Positions 9,435-16,670 of a stretch of DNA of 64,000 nucleotides are shown piece after piece. The notes beneath the pieces are model-generated. The model did not search any database. It saw only the letters and a program-made list of their open reading frames with translations, and was not told the DNA's origin. The stretch's first letter is position 1, and every line of letters starts with the position of its first letter. The translations under genes and the position numbers were made by a program. The DNA is from Humibacter albus DSM 18994 (GTDB lineage Bacteria > Actinomycetota > Actinomycetes > Actinomycetales > Microbacteriaceae), in NCBI RefSeq assembly GCF_000421825.1, contig NZ_ATXT01000001.1:18468-82467 (forward strand), written 5' to 3'.

Positions 9435-10030
9435 GCGACGAGCGGCACGACGACTTCACCCGGGAAGCGCTGATCGTGCGCCTCGTCGAGCATCGCGGCA
9501 GCGACCGTTGCTCGCCCGATCGACACAGCCAGGTCCAGTGGTGGTGCCTGGGTCAGCCGGACGGTCCGCCGTACGGGGCCGGCCGCGTCTTCGCTGAGAA
9601 GGCCGGCATGGAAGACGGTGCCGCCCGCGGCGAGGATGATGCCGTCTGCCTGAACCTTGTCGGGGAGCCTGTCACCGAGCAGCGCCCCGAGCTTGTCCGC
9701 AACCGGACCGGCGGCCCGTGCGGACTCACCTGTTCCGTAGGCGCCGAGCCAGATCAGGCGCGCGGGCGCCGCCGCGACGGCTGCGCGAGCTCCCAGCGTG
9801 AGAATTCCGGCATGGTCGGTGCCGAGCGCAGAGACGAGAGTGGTGTCGTGCGAGACCCCGGCCGCGATGCTTGCAGGGTCTTCGACGTCGCCGGCAACCA
9901 CGCGTACCCCCGGAGCCATGATCCGTTCGGGGCGACGAGCGATAGCGGTCACGCCATCGCCTCGTCGAAGAGCCTCCTCGATGAGGAAGCGGCCGGTACG
10001 GCCGGTTGCGCCGAGAATCGTGATGTCCAT
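9431..10030 (-). CDS. NAD(P)-binding NmrA-like oxidoreductase or sensor
   Basis: This 199-residue protein begins with the dinucleotide-binding glycine motif ITILGATGRTGRFLIEEAL, followed by VRVVAGDVEDPASIAAGV, the pattern of atypical short-chain dehydrogenases that bind NAD(P). It has no clear Tyr-x3-Lys catalytic pair, as in NmrA-type sensors and quinone reductases. It is coupled to the efflux gene 9434, suggesting a joint response to a toxic or redox-active compound. Confidence 0.85.
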   Translation of the reverse strand: MDITILGATGRTGRFLIEEALRRGDGVTAIARRPERIMAPGVRVVAGDVEDPASIAAGVSHDTTLVSALGTDHAGILTLGARAAVAAAPARLIWLGAYGTGESARAAGPVADKLGALLGDRLPDKVQADGIILAAGGTVFHAGLLSEDAAGPVRRTVRLTQAPPLDLAVSIGRATVAAAMLDEAHDQRFPGEVVVPLVA

Positions 10031-10088
10031 GCCTTCACGGTACGAACGAGCGGCGCATTACTCCAGTGCATGTTCTGCACCCAATGAT

Positions 10089-11024
10089 TTACGCACGGTA
10101 AATTTGTGAAAGCTCTTGTTCGGGCGCTTCCAGCTGCCGTGCGGACTCCAGCACTTGTCGCCGGAGCCACGCGTGAGCGGGGTCGTTGTTGCAGCGCCGG
10201 TGCCAGGTGCTGGCCACGGGTGCCGCCGGAATTTCGAGAGGTGCCGGCAGTGGGCGGATGGCGAGCCCGAGCGCCTCGATCAGCGGACGAGAGACCATCG
10301 CCGTGGTCAGGACGAGGACGTCGCTTCGGCTGGCCGCGTGCAACGCCATCGTGCTCGTGCCGACCGCGGCGATGATCCGCCGGTGCAGCCCGTGGGCCTC
10401 GAGGACATCATCGATCGGAGCCTGCAGCCGTCCACGCCGCGAAATCACCACGTGCGGGAAAGACACGAACTCGTCGAGACTGAGGCGCGCCTCTCCAGGA
10501 TGTCCGGAACGCATCGCGACGACCAGCCGATCGTGCGCAAGAATCTCGGAACGGAACTCCGGACCGGACAAACTCTGCTGCCCGAGTTGCAGGTCCACGT
10601 GGCCTCGGCGCAGGTCGTCGGTATCGACGGAGTCCTCCGCGAGAATGCGCAATCGCACACCAGGCGCCTGCTCGCGCACTCTGTCCAGCAACACCGGGGT
10701 CACTGCTGTGGCCAACCCCTCGTGGCAGCGCAGCGTGAAGGTTCGATCAAGATCGGCGAGATTCAGCTCAGGACTGGGTGCGAGCACGGATCGCGCCCCT
10801 CGGACCAACTGCGCGACTTCGCCCCGGATCGCGAGCGCGTATGGCGTGGGGACCATGCTGCGCCCGGTGCGCACCAGGATTTCGTCGCCCGTGAGACGTC
10901 GGAGACGACCGAGACTTCGCGACACGGCCGGCGAAGAGAGGTGCAACCGATCAGCAGCGCCGCCCACGCTGCCTTCCTCCAGAAGCGCTTCGAAAACCAC
11001 CAAGAGGTTCAGATCCAGTTGCAT
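10089..11024 (-). CDS. LysR-type transcriptional regulator
   Basis: This 311-residue protein has an N-terminal winged helix-turn-helix at residues ~1-60 (LNLLVVFEALLEEGSVGGAADRLHLSSPAVSRSL) and a C-terminal periplasmic-binding-like effector domain with CHEGLATAVTPVLLDR and GHVDLQLGQQ. It reads in the same direction as the NmrA-like gene 58 bases downstream and likely controls that pair and itself. It is the last host gene before the integrated element. Confidence 0.92.
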   Translation of the reverse strand: MQLDLNLLVVFEALLEEGSVGGAADRLHLSSPAVSRSLGRLRRLTGDEILVRTGRSMVPTPYALAIRGEVAQLVRGARSVLAPSPELNLADLDRTFTLRCHEGLATAVTPVLLDRVREQAPGVRLRILAEDSVDTDDLRRGHVDLQLGQQSLSGPEFRSEILAHDRLVVAMRSGHPGEARLSLDEFVSFPHVVISRRGRLQAPIDDVLEAHGLHRRIIAAVGTSTMALHAASRSDVLVLTTAMVSRPLIEALGLAIRPLPAPLEIPAAPVASTWHRRCNNDPAHAWLRRQVLESARQLEAPEQELSQIYRA

Positions 11025-11183
11025 ACGCCTGAATGTTACACACTCGATTATTGCCGCACGAGCAATCTTCCCGACACTTCTTTACCACCGGGTCCGCCTA
11101 TCGCACCGCCGCTGCCGCCTCTGCGCGAAAGCAGCCAACGCCTCCTGCACGATCGAGTTCCCTGCCAGCACAGCACCAAAGCG

Positions 11184-11209
11184 AAAGGCCGCCCCGGAGG
11201 GCGGCCTTT
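11184..11209 (-). terminator. Strong stem-loop terminator, probably the original ssrA terminator
   Basis: An 11-base stem (AAAGGCCGCCC at 11184-11194, GGGCGGCCTTT at 11199-11209) closes a 4-base loop. No gene ends just before it on the plus strand, and the remnant on its right ends over 500 bases away. It lies 5 bases outside the repeat bounding the element. If the element is removed, it falls about 65 bases downstream of ssrA, the expected place for that gene's terminator. Confidence 0.7.
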
Positions 11210-11213
11210 CAAG

Positions 11214-11235
11214 CTCAACAGCTGCGACAACGGCC
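11214..11235. repeat. Left attachment-site repeat of the integrated element
   Basis: CTCAACAG, two bases, then GCGACAACGGCC (11224-11235). The same blocks, separated by four bases, occur at 23324-23347 beyond the recombinase gene. The 12-base perfect repeat is the candidate crossover core. Confidence 0.6.
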
Positions 11236-11284
11236 CGGGCTCAGATCTTCACCGCCTCATTGCACGGTGTTTCTCATCAGAGCC

Positions 11285-11731
11285 ATGGTGGAAGTGCTGG
11301 GAACTTACTCGAATCATAGAGGCGCCGGAAACCCGGTACTTTCACTGATCGACGACGCCCGGAGGTGGCAGATACCTTCGGGGAATCGAAACGACAGGCC
11401 GCTACAGAACAAGGTGCGACACCTGTCCGCTGACGAGGTCGCTGAGCTTGTGAGCGCCTACCAGGGCGGCAACTCAACATACACGCTCTCCCGTCGCTTC
11501 GGGATACGTCGAGCGACCGTCGTCGCCCACCTTGAACGTCACGGGGTCGAGCGGCGGGCTAATCACCGTGTCCAACTGGATGCCGAGACGCGTGAGGCCG
11601 TTATCGGCCTTGGGACGTCCAAATGGTCGGTGCACAAAATAGCCGCGCAGCTCGGACTGACGGAACGGATCGTTGCCAGGACACTCGACGATGCCCGCGT
11701 GGAGCGCACTCGGCTTCGTCCAGCCAAATGA
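11285..11731 (+). CDS. Small helix-turn-helix DNA-binding protein
   Basis: This 148-residue protein starts at ATG 11285 and is the first gene inside the left end of the element. Its middle part (LSADEVAELVSAYQGGNSTYTLSRRFGIRRATVVAHLERHGV) is the Hin/resolvase-type helix-turn-helix seen at the C-terminus of serine recombinases and in small helper proteins near them. A second helix-turn-helix follows (GTSKWSVHKIAAQLGLTERIVARTL). Having two DNA-binding units and no catalytic domain, it may act as a recombination directionality factor or regulator; that role is inferred. Confidence 0.72.
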   Translation: MVEVLGTYSNHRGAGNPVLSLIDDARRWQIPSGNRNDRPLQNKVRHLSADEVAELVSAYQGGNSTYTLSRRFGIRRATVVAHLERHGVERRANHRVQLDAETREAVIGLGTSKWSVHKIAAQLGLTERIVARTLDDARVERTRLRPAK

Positions 11732-11737
11732 GTACCG

Positions 11738-12110
11738 CTACGACATGTCTTCTTGGATGAGCTGGAGCCGATCGTACGCAAACTGATTGACGATACCGAG
11801 CACCAGATCGCGCGGCGTCATCGGCGATCTTATCCGGTATTCGATCTCGCTCTCCAAAAGAGGGTCGGGGGTGAGATAAAAGTCGCCGATGATCGTGCGT
11901 TGACGTGATCGTAAATCTCCGTCTGGGGAAAGCGATTGTCGCCGTGGACAGGTTGGACATGCCTATGCGATGGCCGCGCGGCAAGCGACTTGGGTGCCGA
12001 GGCGAGAGTGACAACCTCCTCGGTGCCGTGTAGGACGAGACGGGAATGTCGACGTGTGTCACGTTGAGCACGGCTGCGAGGCTGGTCAGCTCCTGGAACC
12101 GCGTCCCTCC
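11738..12110 (-). pseudogene. Decayed minus-strand gene remnant, function unknown
   Basis: Reading the minus strand, the last ~53 codons before the TAG at 11738-11740 look coding (IIGDFYLTPDPLLESEIEYR, then PRDLVLGIVNQFAYDRLQLI). That frame has no start and runs back into a TAG. The adjacent frame further upstream continues with plausible coding (HGTEEVVTLASAPKSLAAR, then GDNRFPQTEIYDHVNAR). A single-base change near 11900 would join the two. I recognise no family. The remnant converges on the HTH gene and abuts it by 6 bases. Confidence 0.4.
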
Positions 12111-12128
12111 AAGAAGTAGCTTATTGAC

Positions 12129-12676
12129 ATGGCGACTCGGCGCGGCGTGAACGTTACGGTCAAATTGCCCTTCATCGACATCGAGGTACAGGACGTTGCG
12201 AACCTCTTCGCCCACAAGCATGACAAGCCCGTGGCCGGCCCATTTTTGATCGTCGAGCTCAGAAACGGACTCGCGCTCACCTCAGATGCACGAGACGACG
12301 TCGGAAGCCGGCCGGTGCTGTCCTCCATTCATGGCACGTTAAGCCAACAATGGGGCTTCAGGCGAACTAGCAACAATGACGAATTCATCATTCTCTCGCT
12401 TGCCAATGGCCTCGCTCTTGACGCAACCGAGGACGATCACGATGGTCGACCGCTGATCGTATGGACAGAACATGGGTGCCGCAGCAACGCTGGACTCTTC
12501 ATGCGAGCGCGGATGGGCTCGGCTGGCAGCTCCAGACAGTTCATGGATCGCATCGCAACATTGACGTCGGTTGGCGGCCAACCAATGCGGATGAAGTTTG
12601 GCTTTGGGAAGCACATGGACGTACGCACCAAACGTTCCTTGTACTTCCTGTCGGAAGACTTACGGCGCCACTGTAG
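12129..12676 (+). pseudogene. Ricin-type beta-trefoil lectin domain protein, frameshifted
   Basis: From ATG 12129 the protein has repeated lectin blocks: FLIVELRNGLALTSDARDD, then QQWGFRR, then ILSLANGLALDATEDDHDGR followed by PLIVWTEHG. At about 12470 the frame breaks. The next frame continues the motif exactly where expected (VPQQRWTLHASADGLGWQL) and ends at 12676. The QxW pattern is that of ricin B-type carbohydrate-binding repeats. One missing base near 12468-12472 explains it. There is no signal peptide. It may be a real pseudogene or an assembly error. Confidence 0.62.
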
Positions 12677-12727
12677 ATGCCAGTCATCTAATGAGGTGAG
12701 CCTCTGACCGCGAGCCGTAGGGCTGGT

Positions 12728-12871
12728 TTGCGGGGCCTGATCGACGCATGCTGTGGTGATGAGTCCGTGTGCACCTATTGTGGGCGCGTATTCGACCAGG
12801 AATGCCTCCTGATTACCCGCATAGTTGATCCGGCCGCATTCACCTATCAGTACTGGGAAAGTCCAATCTAA
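12728..12871 (+). CDS. Short cysteine-pair ORF, unknown
   Basis: A ~47-codon reading frame contains DACCGDESVCTYCGRVFDQE and ends QYWESPI. The CxxC spacing resembles the first half of a zinc-binding HNH or ribbon domain. No good start codon or ribosome site is visible (TTG 12728 is the best in frame), so it may be a fragment of a lost gene rather than an expressed one. Confidence 0.3.
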   Translation: MRGLIDACCGDESVCTYCGRVFDQECLLITRIVDPAAFTYQYWESPI

Positions 12872-12936
12872 ATGCGGACGATCGCGCCCGGATGCCCTCC
12901 AGGTGCGATCGTCCGCATCCCGCCGTCGTTCCCCCA

Positions 12937-13197
12937 CTACAAGTCAGGGAGGTCGTCGAGGTTGTTCCTTGTCGTGTTGTCCCGATCCGTGCGCAGGTAC
13001 TTGCCGGTCGGTCCGTTCACGACTCGAATCTCGGTCCGCTTCTCGGGCCACTGCACGTGGTAGGTGTTGATGCCTAGTTCGATGTCGCTTATCGCCCCCG
13101 CCTTCAGCCGAGGTGACCAGAACTGGCCGGGGTTCCCGATACCCGTGATGTCGCCATCACGATTCTTACTGGTGTGAGTTACTTGACGATCTGCCAT
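12937..13197 (-). CDS. DUF3892 domain protein
   Basis: This 86-residue protein matches the DUF3892 layout throughout: an N-terminal VTHTSKNRDGDITGIGN, a WSPRLKAGAISDIELG helix, and the C-terminal GKYLRTDRDNTTRNNLDDLP signature. The family has no known function and is often found on mobile elements. It lies downstream of the 51-residue gene but beyond a hairpin, so it may have its own promoter. Confidence 0.75.
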   Translation of the reverse strand: MADRQVTHTSKNRDGDITGIGNPGQFWSPRLKAGAISDIELGINTYHVQWPEKRTEIRVVNGPTGKYLRTDRDNTTRNNLDDLPDL

Positions 13198-13234
13198 GAT
13201 GTTCTCATTTCTCTCGATGCTTCGTGATCAAGCA

Positions 13235-13258
13235 AGTCGGCGCCAAAAGGCGCCGACT
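13235..13258 (-). terminator. Hairpin terminator after the 51-residue gene
   Basis: A perfect 10-base stem (AGTCGGCGCC at 13235-13244, GGCGCCGACT at 13249-13258) has a 4-base loop, just after the stop at 13268 on the minus strand. It has no long T-run, so it may be only partly efficient. Confidence 0.6.
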
Positions 13259-13267
13259 CCGCTTCGG

Positions 13268-13423
13268 TCACTTCTCGTTGCGAACGCCCTTGTGCTGGTT
13301 CGGGCTGCCGTTCACGATCCGGCCGGTCGAGGTGTCGCGCTTGAACCAGGTCTTTCCCACCTGGAACTCGCTCCGTCCCTTGACCGCTCCTACGCGGTGA
13401 CCGCGTCCCGTGTTCTTCGCCAC
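13268..13423 (-). CDS. Small basic protein (51 residues), unknown
   Basis: I chose GTG 13423 because GGAG sits 5 bases ahead of it; an upstream in-frame start would add 18 residues. The protein is rich in Lys, Arg and Gly (AKNTGRGHRVGAVKGRSE, then TWFKRDTSTGR near the end) with no hydrophobic segment. Similar short basic proteins of unknown function are common on actinobacterial mobile elements. Its promoter region carries a sequence nearly identical to that ahead of the sigma factor gene (13462-13498), so it is likely a target of that sigma factor. Confidence 0.6.
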   Translation of the reverse strand: MAKNTGRGHRVGAVKGRSEFQVGKTWFKRDTSTGRIVNGSPNQHKGVRNEK

Positions 13424-13461
13424 TTTGGCTCCATCTCCGAAGCCGACCGTCGGCCCCTCAT

Positions 13462-13498
13462 CAAGTAGTCGGAGCAAGAGGCGGTTGAGTTAGCGGCA
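13462..13498 (-). promoter_or_regulatory. Promoter-like element shared with the sigma gene (copy 1)
   Basis: On the plus strand the element reads TAGTCGGA, 10 variable bases, then GTTGAGTTAGCGGCA. A second copy lies at 15749-15786. Two conserved blocks around a variable spacer, both ahead of minus-strand starts, look like the -35 and -10 regions of an alternative promoter, or an operator. It overlaps the 3' end of the ImmA gene and lies about 40 bases from the 51-residue gene's start. Confidence 0.6.
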
Positions 13499-14503
13499 GT
13501 TTTCGCAGAGCCCATCTACGAGCAGATGACGCTGGAAGATCATGAAGCATCCGTCGCAAGTCGCCTCTGTCTTTGCTCCGTGATCACAGCGGCACTGTTT
13601 GCAGACTGGGCAGAAGCCTTGGCCGCACCTATCACAGGGATAGCCACGGAATGTGCGGTCCTGACCACAACAGTGGATGTGCAGCAGGGGGCGAACGTCG
13701 AAGTCGCGTGGCTGGAGAACGTAGTTCGGCTCGACCTTCCAGACGTCGTCACCGGCCAGGATGGCGATGATCCGCCTATCATCCGTGATGGCATCTGCGT
13801 AGAAGTCGGCTGTGCGATCCCATGAGTCGCGCCAGGTCACGCGCCTCGTGAGGTTTCCGCCAGATGGCATCGTACGTAGGCCATGCCCCTCCGGCACCAA
13901 TTGCCCGCGCCAGGGGTATACCTTGGGCCAGCCATCTTCCGGGTCCGGATGGATGCTGACATGGTGGACCTCGCCATCGTAACGGTTGATTAGGACGACA
14001 GCGCCAAGGCCGCGAATACGTTGAGCGATGGCGATCGCACACGCCTGATAGCTCGCCTGGCTGCCGTCGTAGAGATCTTGAACATGATGAGCTCGAATCA
14101 GACTCGATCCGACGACTTCAGAAGTGAGATCCTCGGGCAAGAGGAGTCGCTGGGCAATCTGATCGCATACGGTCTCGAGCAAAGCCGGCGGGTCCGCCTC
14201 ATCGGCGATCCAATCGAAGAGTCCGGTGTCCTGCTCGACGAGCCAATGTCCGAGTTCGTGAGCCAACGTGAAATTCTGCCGGCGACTGTTATGCGTTGGC
14301 GCGTATAGGATCACGCCATCCTCGAGGAACGACATTCCGTCGCAGAATCCCCCATCGTCCCGACGCTCCGACAACGAACCAACGGCACGAACCTTTAGAC
14401 CAAGCCTGGCCGTAAGCGCCTGCTGAGGGTCCAGAACAAACTCTTCGCGCGTCGCCTCATCAAGAATCTTGATAGCACGATCTGCCCACGGGCCAAGTCT
14501 CAT
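13490..14503 (-). CDS. ImmA/IrrE-family zinc metalloprotease with C-terminal cysteine cluster
   Basis: This 337-residue protein contains the zincin motif AHELGHWL (His82-Glu83-x2-His86) within a domain of the ImmA/IrrE (DUF955) type. These proteases cleave XRE-type repressors in mobile elements and stress regulons. Beyond residue ~275 it has a cysteine/histidine cluster (HCCGQ, CDRCGQGFCPVCKQCRC, CDGC, CENC) that should bind two or more zinc ions, an unusual addition that might sense a signal or bind a partner. Its ATG overlaps the stop of the XRE gene in ATGA, so protease and likely target are made together. Confidence 0.87.
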   Translation of the reverse strand: MRLGPWADRAIKILDEATREEFVLDPQQALTARLGLKVRAVGSLSERRDDGGFCDGMSFLEDGVILYAPTHNSRRQNFTLAHELGHWLVEQDTGLFDWIADEADPPALLETVCDQIAQRLLLPEDLTSEVVGSSLIRAHHVQDLYDGSQASYQACAIAIAQRIRGLGAVVLINRYDGEVHHVSIHPDPEDGWPKVYPWRGQLVPEGHGLRTMPSGGNLTRRVTWRDSWDRTADFYADAITDDRRIIAILAGDDVWKVEPNYVLQPRDFDVRPLLHIHCCGQDRTFRGYPCDRCGQGFCPVCKQCRCDHGAKTEATCDGCFMIFQRHLLVDGLCENCR

Positions 14504-15162
14504 TCGTTGTCCGTGCTTTCAACCGCGCTCACCATCGCTTCGAGCGTCTCGATGAGAACATCCGCTTCCGGGGGGCTACCACGGTGCACCGCAACGACCA
14601 TACGAGACTCAAGCGCCGAACTTGCCAAGGCAACCGTTGTGCCCTGAATACTCGCCCACCGCTCCGCCAGGCTCTTGAACGCAGCCGAAGCCACTACGTT
14701 TGCTAGCCGTGCACGCTCGGGATCCTCTCCCGCACGCCGGCGAAGCCGATCTGCGTCTACGTGCGTCTCCTCTGCCAGCGCCTTGATAAGCGCCGGCATC
14801 TGTGGAGCATTCCGGCCGGTCTCCCAGGCGAAGACGTCCTTGCTCGTGACCTTCCAGCCGCGAACTGTGAGCTTCGCCGCCAGTCCGCTCACCGTGAGGC
14901 CTGATTGCTTACGTGCAGTGGCGAGCGCCTTGCCATCAAGCTCTGTCTCGGGATCGGGCACGAGCCCCAACATCGCCGCGACGGGATCCTCCTCGAGAGG
15001 AGGAGCACTCTGCTGACTTGCCCACGCCAGATCGGCCGTCTCTACCAGCTTGCGAATCTCGGGGTGGGCAGTGAGCAACTCCGCGCCCGACGCCAAGGCT
15101 GGTCGCCCCGCTCGGGCATCAAGGATCTCCGCAATCTCGTCGTCCCGGCTTTCTGAAACCAT
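14500..15162 (-). CDS. XRE-family helix-turn-helix protein, likely ImmA substrate
   Basis: I chose ATG 15162, preceded by a GGAAGGGGG site inside the end of the sigma gene; this gives 220 residues. A helix-turn-helix lies near residues 75-120 (ALATARKQSGLTVSGLAAKL, then TSKDVFAWETGRNAPQMP). The N-terminal part has no recognised fold. The C-terminal ~90 residues (after LRRRAGEDPERARLANVV) are helical. Placed between sigma factor and ImmA-type protease, it could be an anti-sigma factor or repressor removed by proteolysis. This job is inferred from context. Confidence 0.8.
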   Translation of the reverse strand: MVSESRDDEIAEILDARAGRPALASGAELLTAHPEIRKLVETADLAWASQQSAPPLEEDPVAAMLGLVPDPETELDGKALATARKQSGLTVSGLAAKLTVRGWKVTSKDVFAWETGRNAPQMPALIKALAEETHVDADRLRRRAGEDPERARLANVVASAAFKSLAERWASIQGTTVALASSALESRMVVAVHRGSPPEADVLIETLEAMVSAVESTDNE

Positions 15163-15682
15163 CTGTACCCCCTTCCTCCACAGCGACACTGATCTTGAAC
15201 AAGACCTTCGTACTAATCTGACTGACCCTGGCCGGCGTCACGCCCAAATCCGCAGCCACGTCCACCCTGGGACGGTCCGCGACGATGTACTGCGCAAGAA
15301 CAAAGCTCTCTTGATTGTCCAGGTGTGCGCGGGCGATGGCTGATCGTGCACGAGCGATCTTCTCGAGCCGTTCCAGAACATCGTCCTCGCCTGTAGGCAG
15401 CGCCACCGGCGCATACTCCTCGGAATACCCCACACCACGCGTCATCGCGGCCGAGCGGATCATGTCGAGCGCCCGGCGCTTGGCCGTCGCTACAAGGAGC
15501 GCTTCCCAGCTCTTCGGGGCTTCCTTCGGTGGTGCCTTCATGAGTGAATGCATGGCATCCTGCACCGCGTCTTCTGCAAGGTCGACGCGACCGCTGCCAC
15601 GTAGCACTTCGTAGGCGACCCCGTACATCGCATTGCGATGCTTCTGATACAGAGCCGCCCAATCTATCGAGGCGTCAGCCAT
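15119..15682 (-). CDS. ECF-like RNA polymerase sigma factor
   Basis: The 187-residue protein has a region-2-like N-terminus (WAALYQKHRNAMYGVAYEVL, then AEDAVQDAMHSLMKA, then ATAKRRALDMIRS) and a region-4-like C-terminus with a helix-turn-helix (RVDVAADLGVTPARVSQIST). This is the two-domain design of ECF sigma factors. Its 3' end overlaps the XRE gene start by 44 bases. A promoter-like element ahead of it is repeated elsewhere in the island, suggesting autoregulation. A sigma factor on a mobile element gives it private control of its genes. Confidence 0.82.
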   Translation of the reverse strand: MADASIDWAALYQKHRNAMYGVAYEVLRGSGRVDLAEDAVQDAMHSLMKAPPKEAPKSWEALLVATAKRRALDMIRSAAMTRGVGYSEEYAPVALPTGEDDVLERLEKIARARSAIARAHLDNQESFVLAQYIVADRPRVDVAADLGVTPARVSQISTKVLFKISVAVEEGGTDGFRKPGRRDCGDP

Positions 15683-15748
15683 GAGTACGCTCCAGCGAAT
15701 GTGTGCACATCCCGCCGCCTTCCTGCCACCCTCGATGTTCGGTGGTTA

Positions 15749-15786
15749 CAAGGTAGTCGGACGCGGGCGCAGTTGAATTAGCGGCA
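15749..15786 (-). promoter_or_regulatory. Promoter-like element ahead of the sigma gene (copy 2)
   Basis: TAGTCGGA, 10 bases, then GTTGAATTAGCGGCA, differing from copy 1 at one base in the second block and in one extra base at the edge. It lies about 65 bases ahead of the sigma ATG at 15682. Because one copy precedes the sigma gene itself, recognition by that sigma factor, or by the XRE protein, is the simplest reading. Confidence 0.6.
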
Positions 15787-15905
15787 CACTTCAGGAACGA
15801 AGACGGAACCAACTCTCACGCACGAGATGCTCTCAGCGCTATACGCTGCGCCGGGAGCAACAACGACGGGATCTACTCAAACCGTTCAATGGTCGAGAGT
15901 CTCAC

Positions 15906-16085
15906 CTACTGTTCGTCAGGTGATGATTCTCCGATACTTATTGCCTCTTGGGGTGCCCCACTGGCCATGAGAAAGCCGGCGCCTCCATCGCTCTCCTGCA
16001 AGAATCCAACGATCTCACCGCCATCGTCGGATGCGTCATTGTCTCCGATGATGCTGTCCTCGAAGTCCGGTCGCCCCACGTTCAT
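15906..16085 (-). CDS. Small acidic protein (59 residues) coupled to a membrane protein
   Basis: The ATG at 16085 overlaps the stop of the membrane-protein gene in ATGA. The product is strongly acidic (DFEDSIIGDNDASDDGGEI, ending SSPDEQ) with no hydrophobic helix. I recognise no family. Tight coupling behind a membrane effector-like protein suggests a partner or immunity/antitoxin-like role, which is speculation. Confidence 0.5.
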   Translation of the reverse strand: MNVGRPDFEDSIIGDNDASDDGGEIVGFLQESDGGAGFLMASGAPQEAISIGESSPDEQ

Positions 16086-16579
16086 CCTCCAAGTAGTTGA
16101 GCGGCAAAGACGGTCGCCAGAGAAGCTGTAGACAAGACGAGGGCGCCAAAGCCGCACCAGACCCAAGTGGCCCGCGTGACCAAGTCGGCTTCGCGTGACG
16201 TTATTGCCCGTGACTTACCTTGCACGATCTCTGTCTCAATGGCCAATGCGGTCTTGTTCGTATCAAGATATCGATCCGTGAGCCGCTGTGCCACAAGCCC
16301 GAGGCGGCGCGCGGGACGAAGCGCGACCGCGGCGCACAGAACGGCAACGCCGGCAAACACGAGCGCCGCGATCCCAAACCAAGCCTGGGTGGACCAGATC
16401 TGCGATGTCGACGCCGCGACAAGAACCCCAGCTGACACAGCCAGGAACGAGGCCTTGCTGGTTACGCTAACGGAGCGCTCTCCAACGTCTGTAGTCAGCC
16501 GGTCGAGCTCCTCATTCAATAGCCGGACGCGAGCGTGCCGCGCTCGTAGTGCGCGGTCTTGCTGCGACTCTTTGGACAC
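16082..16579 (-). CDS. Three-helix membrane protein resembling Pycsar/DUF5706-type effectors
   Basis: The 165-residue protein has a charged N-terminal helix (~1-40), two close membrane segments (~43-60 and 67-88), a ~45-residue polar helical loop with RYLDTNKTALAIETEI, and a last membrane segment (~137-162). SKASFLAVSAGVL at the start of the first helix, an RPARR turn after the second, and a long helix before the last segment follow the layout of DUF5706/Pycsar membrane effectors and SLATT-type proteins. No nucleotide cyclase is seen nearby. It shares a 91-base divergent region with the gene at 16671. Confidence 0.6.
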   Translation of the reverse strand: MSKESQQDRALRARHARVRLLNEELDRLTTDVGERSVSVTSKASFLAVSAGVLVAASTSQIWSTQAWFGIAALVFAGVAVLCAAVALRPARRLGLVAQRLTDRYLDTNKTALAIETEIVQGKSRAITSREADLVTRATWVWCGFGALVLSTASLATVFAAQLLGG

Positions 16580-16597
16580 AGTGCAAAGACTACCTGC

Positions 16598-16655
16598 GAG
16601 AAGTAGGAGGCCTCCGGTGCGGGGTCTCGACGCGCGGACCGTGCTGCTACTTCTC
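16598..16655. promoter_or_regulatory. Divergent promoter region with 9-base inverted repeat
   Basis: GAGAAGTAG at 16598-16606 is mirrored by CTACTTCTC at 16647-16655, between the minus-strand membrane gene and the plus-strand HEPN-motif gene. The 40-base gap suits a looped operator or two half-sites for a regulator, but chance cannot be excluded. Confidence 0.35.
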
Positions 16656-16670
16656 TGATATCAATGTCCT

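Noticed and set aside
8098..9459. Long alternative minus-strand frame overlapping the DHA2 transporter
   Set aside because: Arg/His/Pro-rich shadow of the true frame; no membrane pattern or motif.
12339..12937. Minus-strand ORFs opposite the lectin remnant
   Set aside because: The plus strand carries clear lectin repeats in two frames; the minus frames have no recognisable features.
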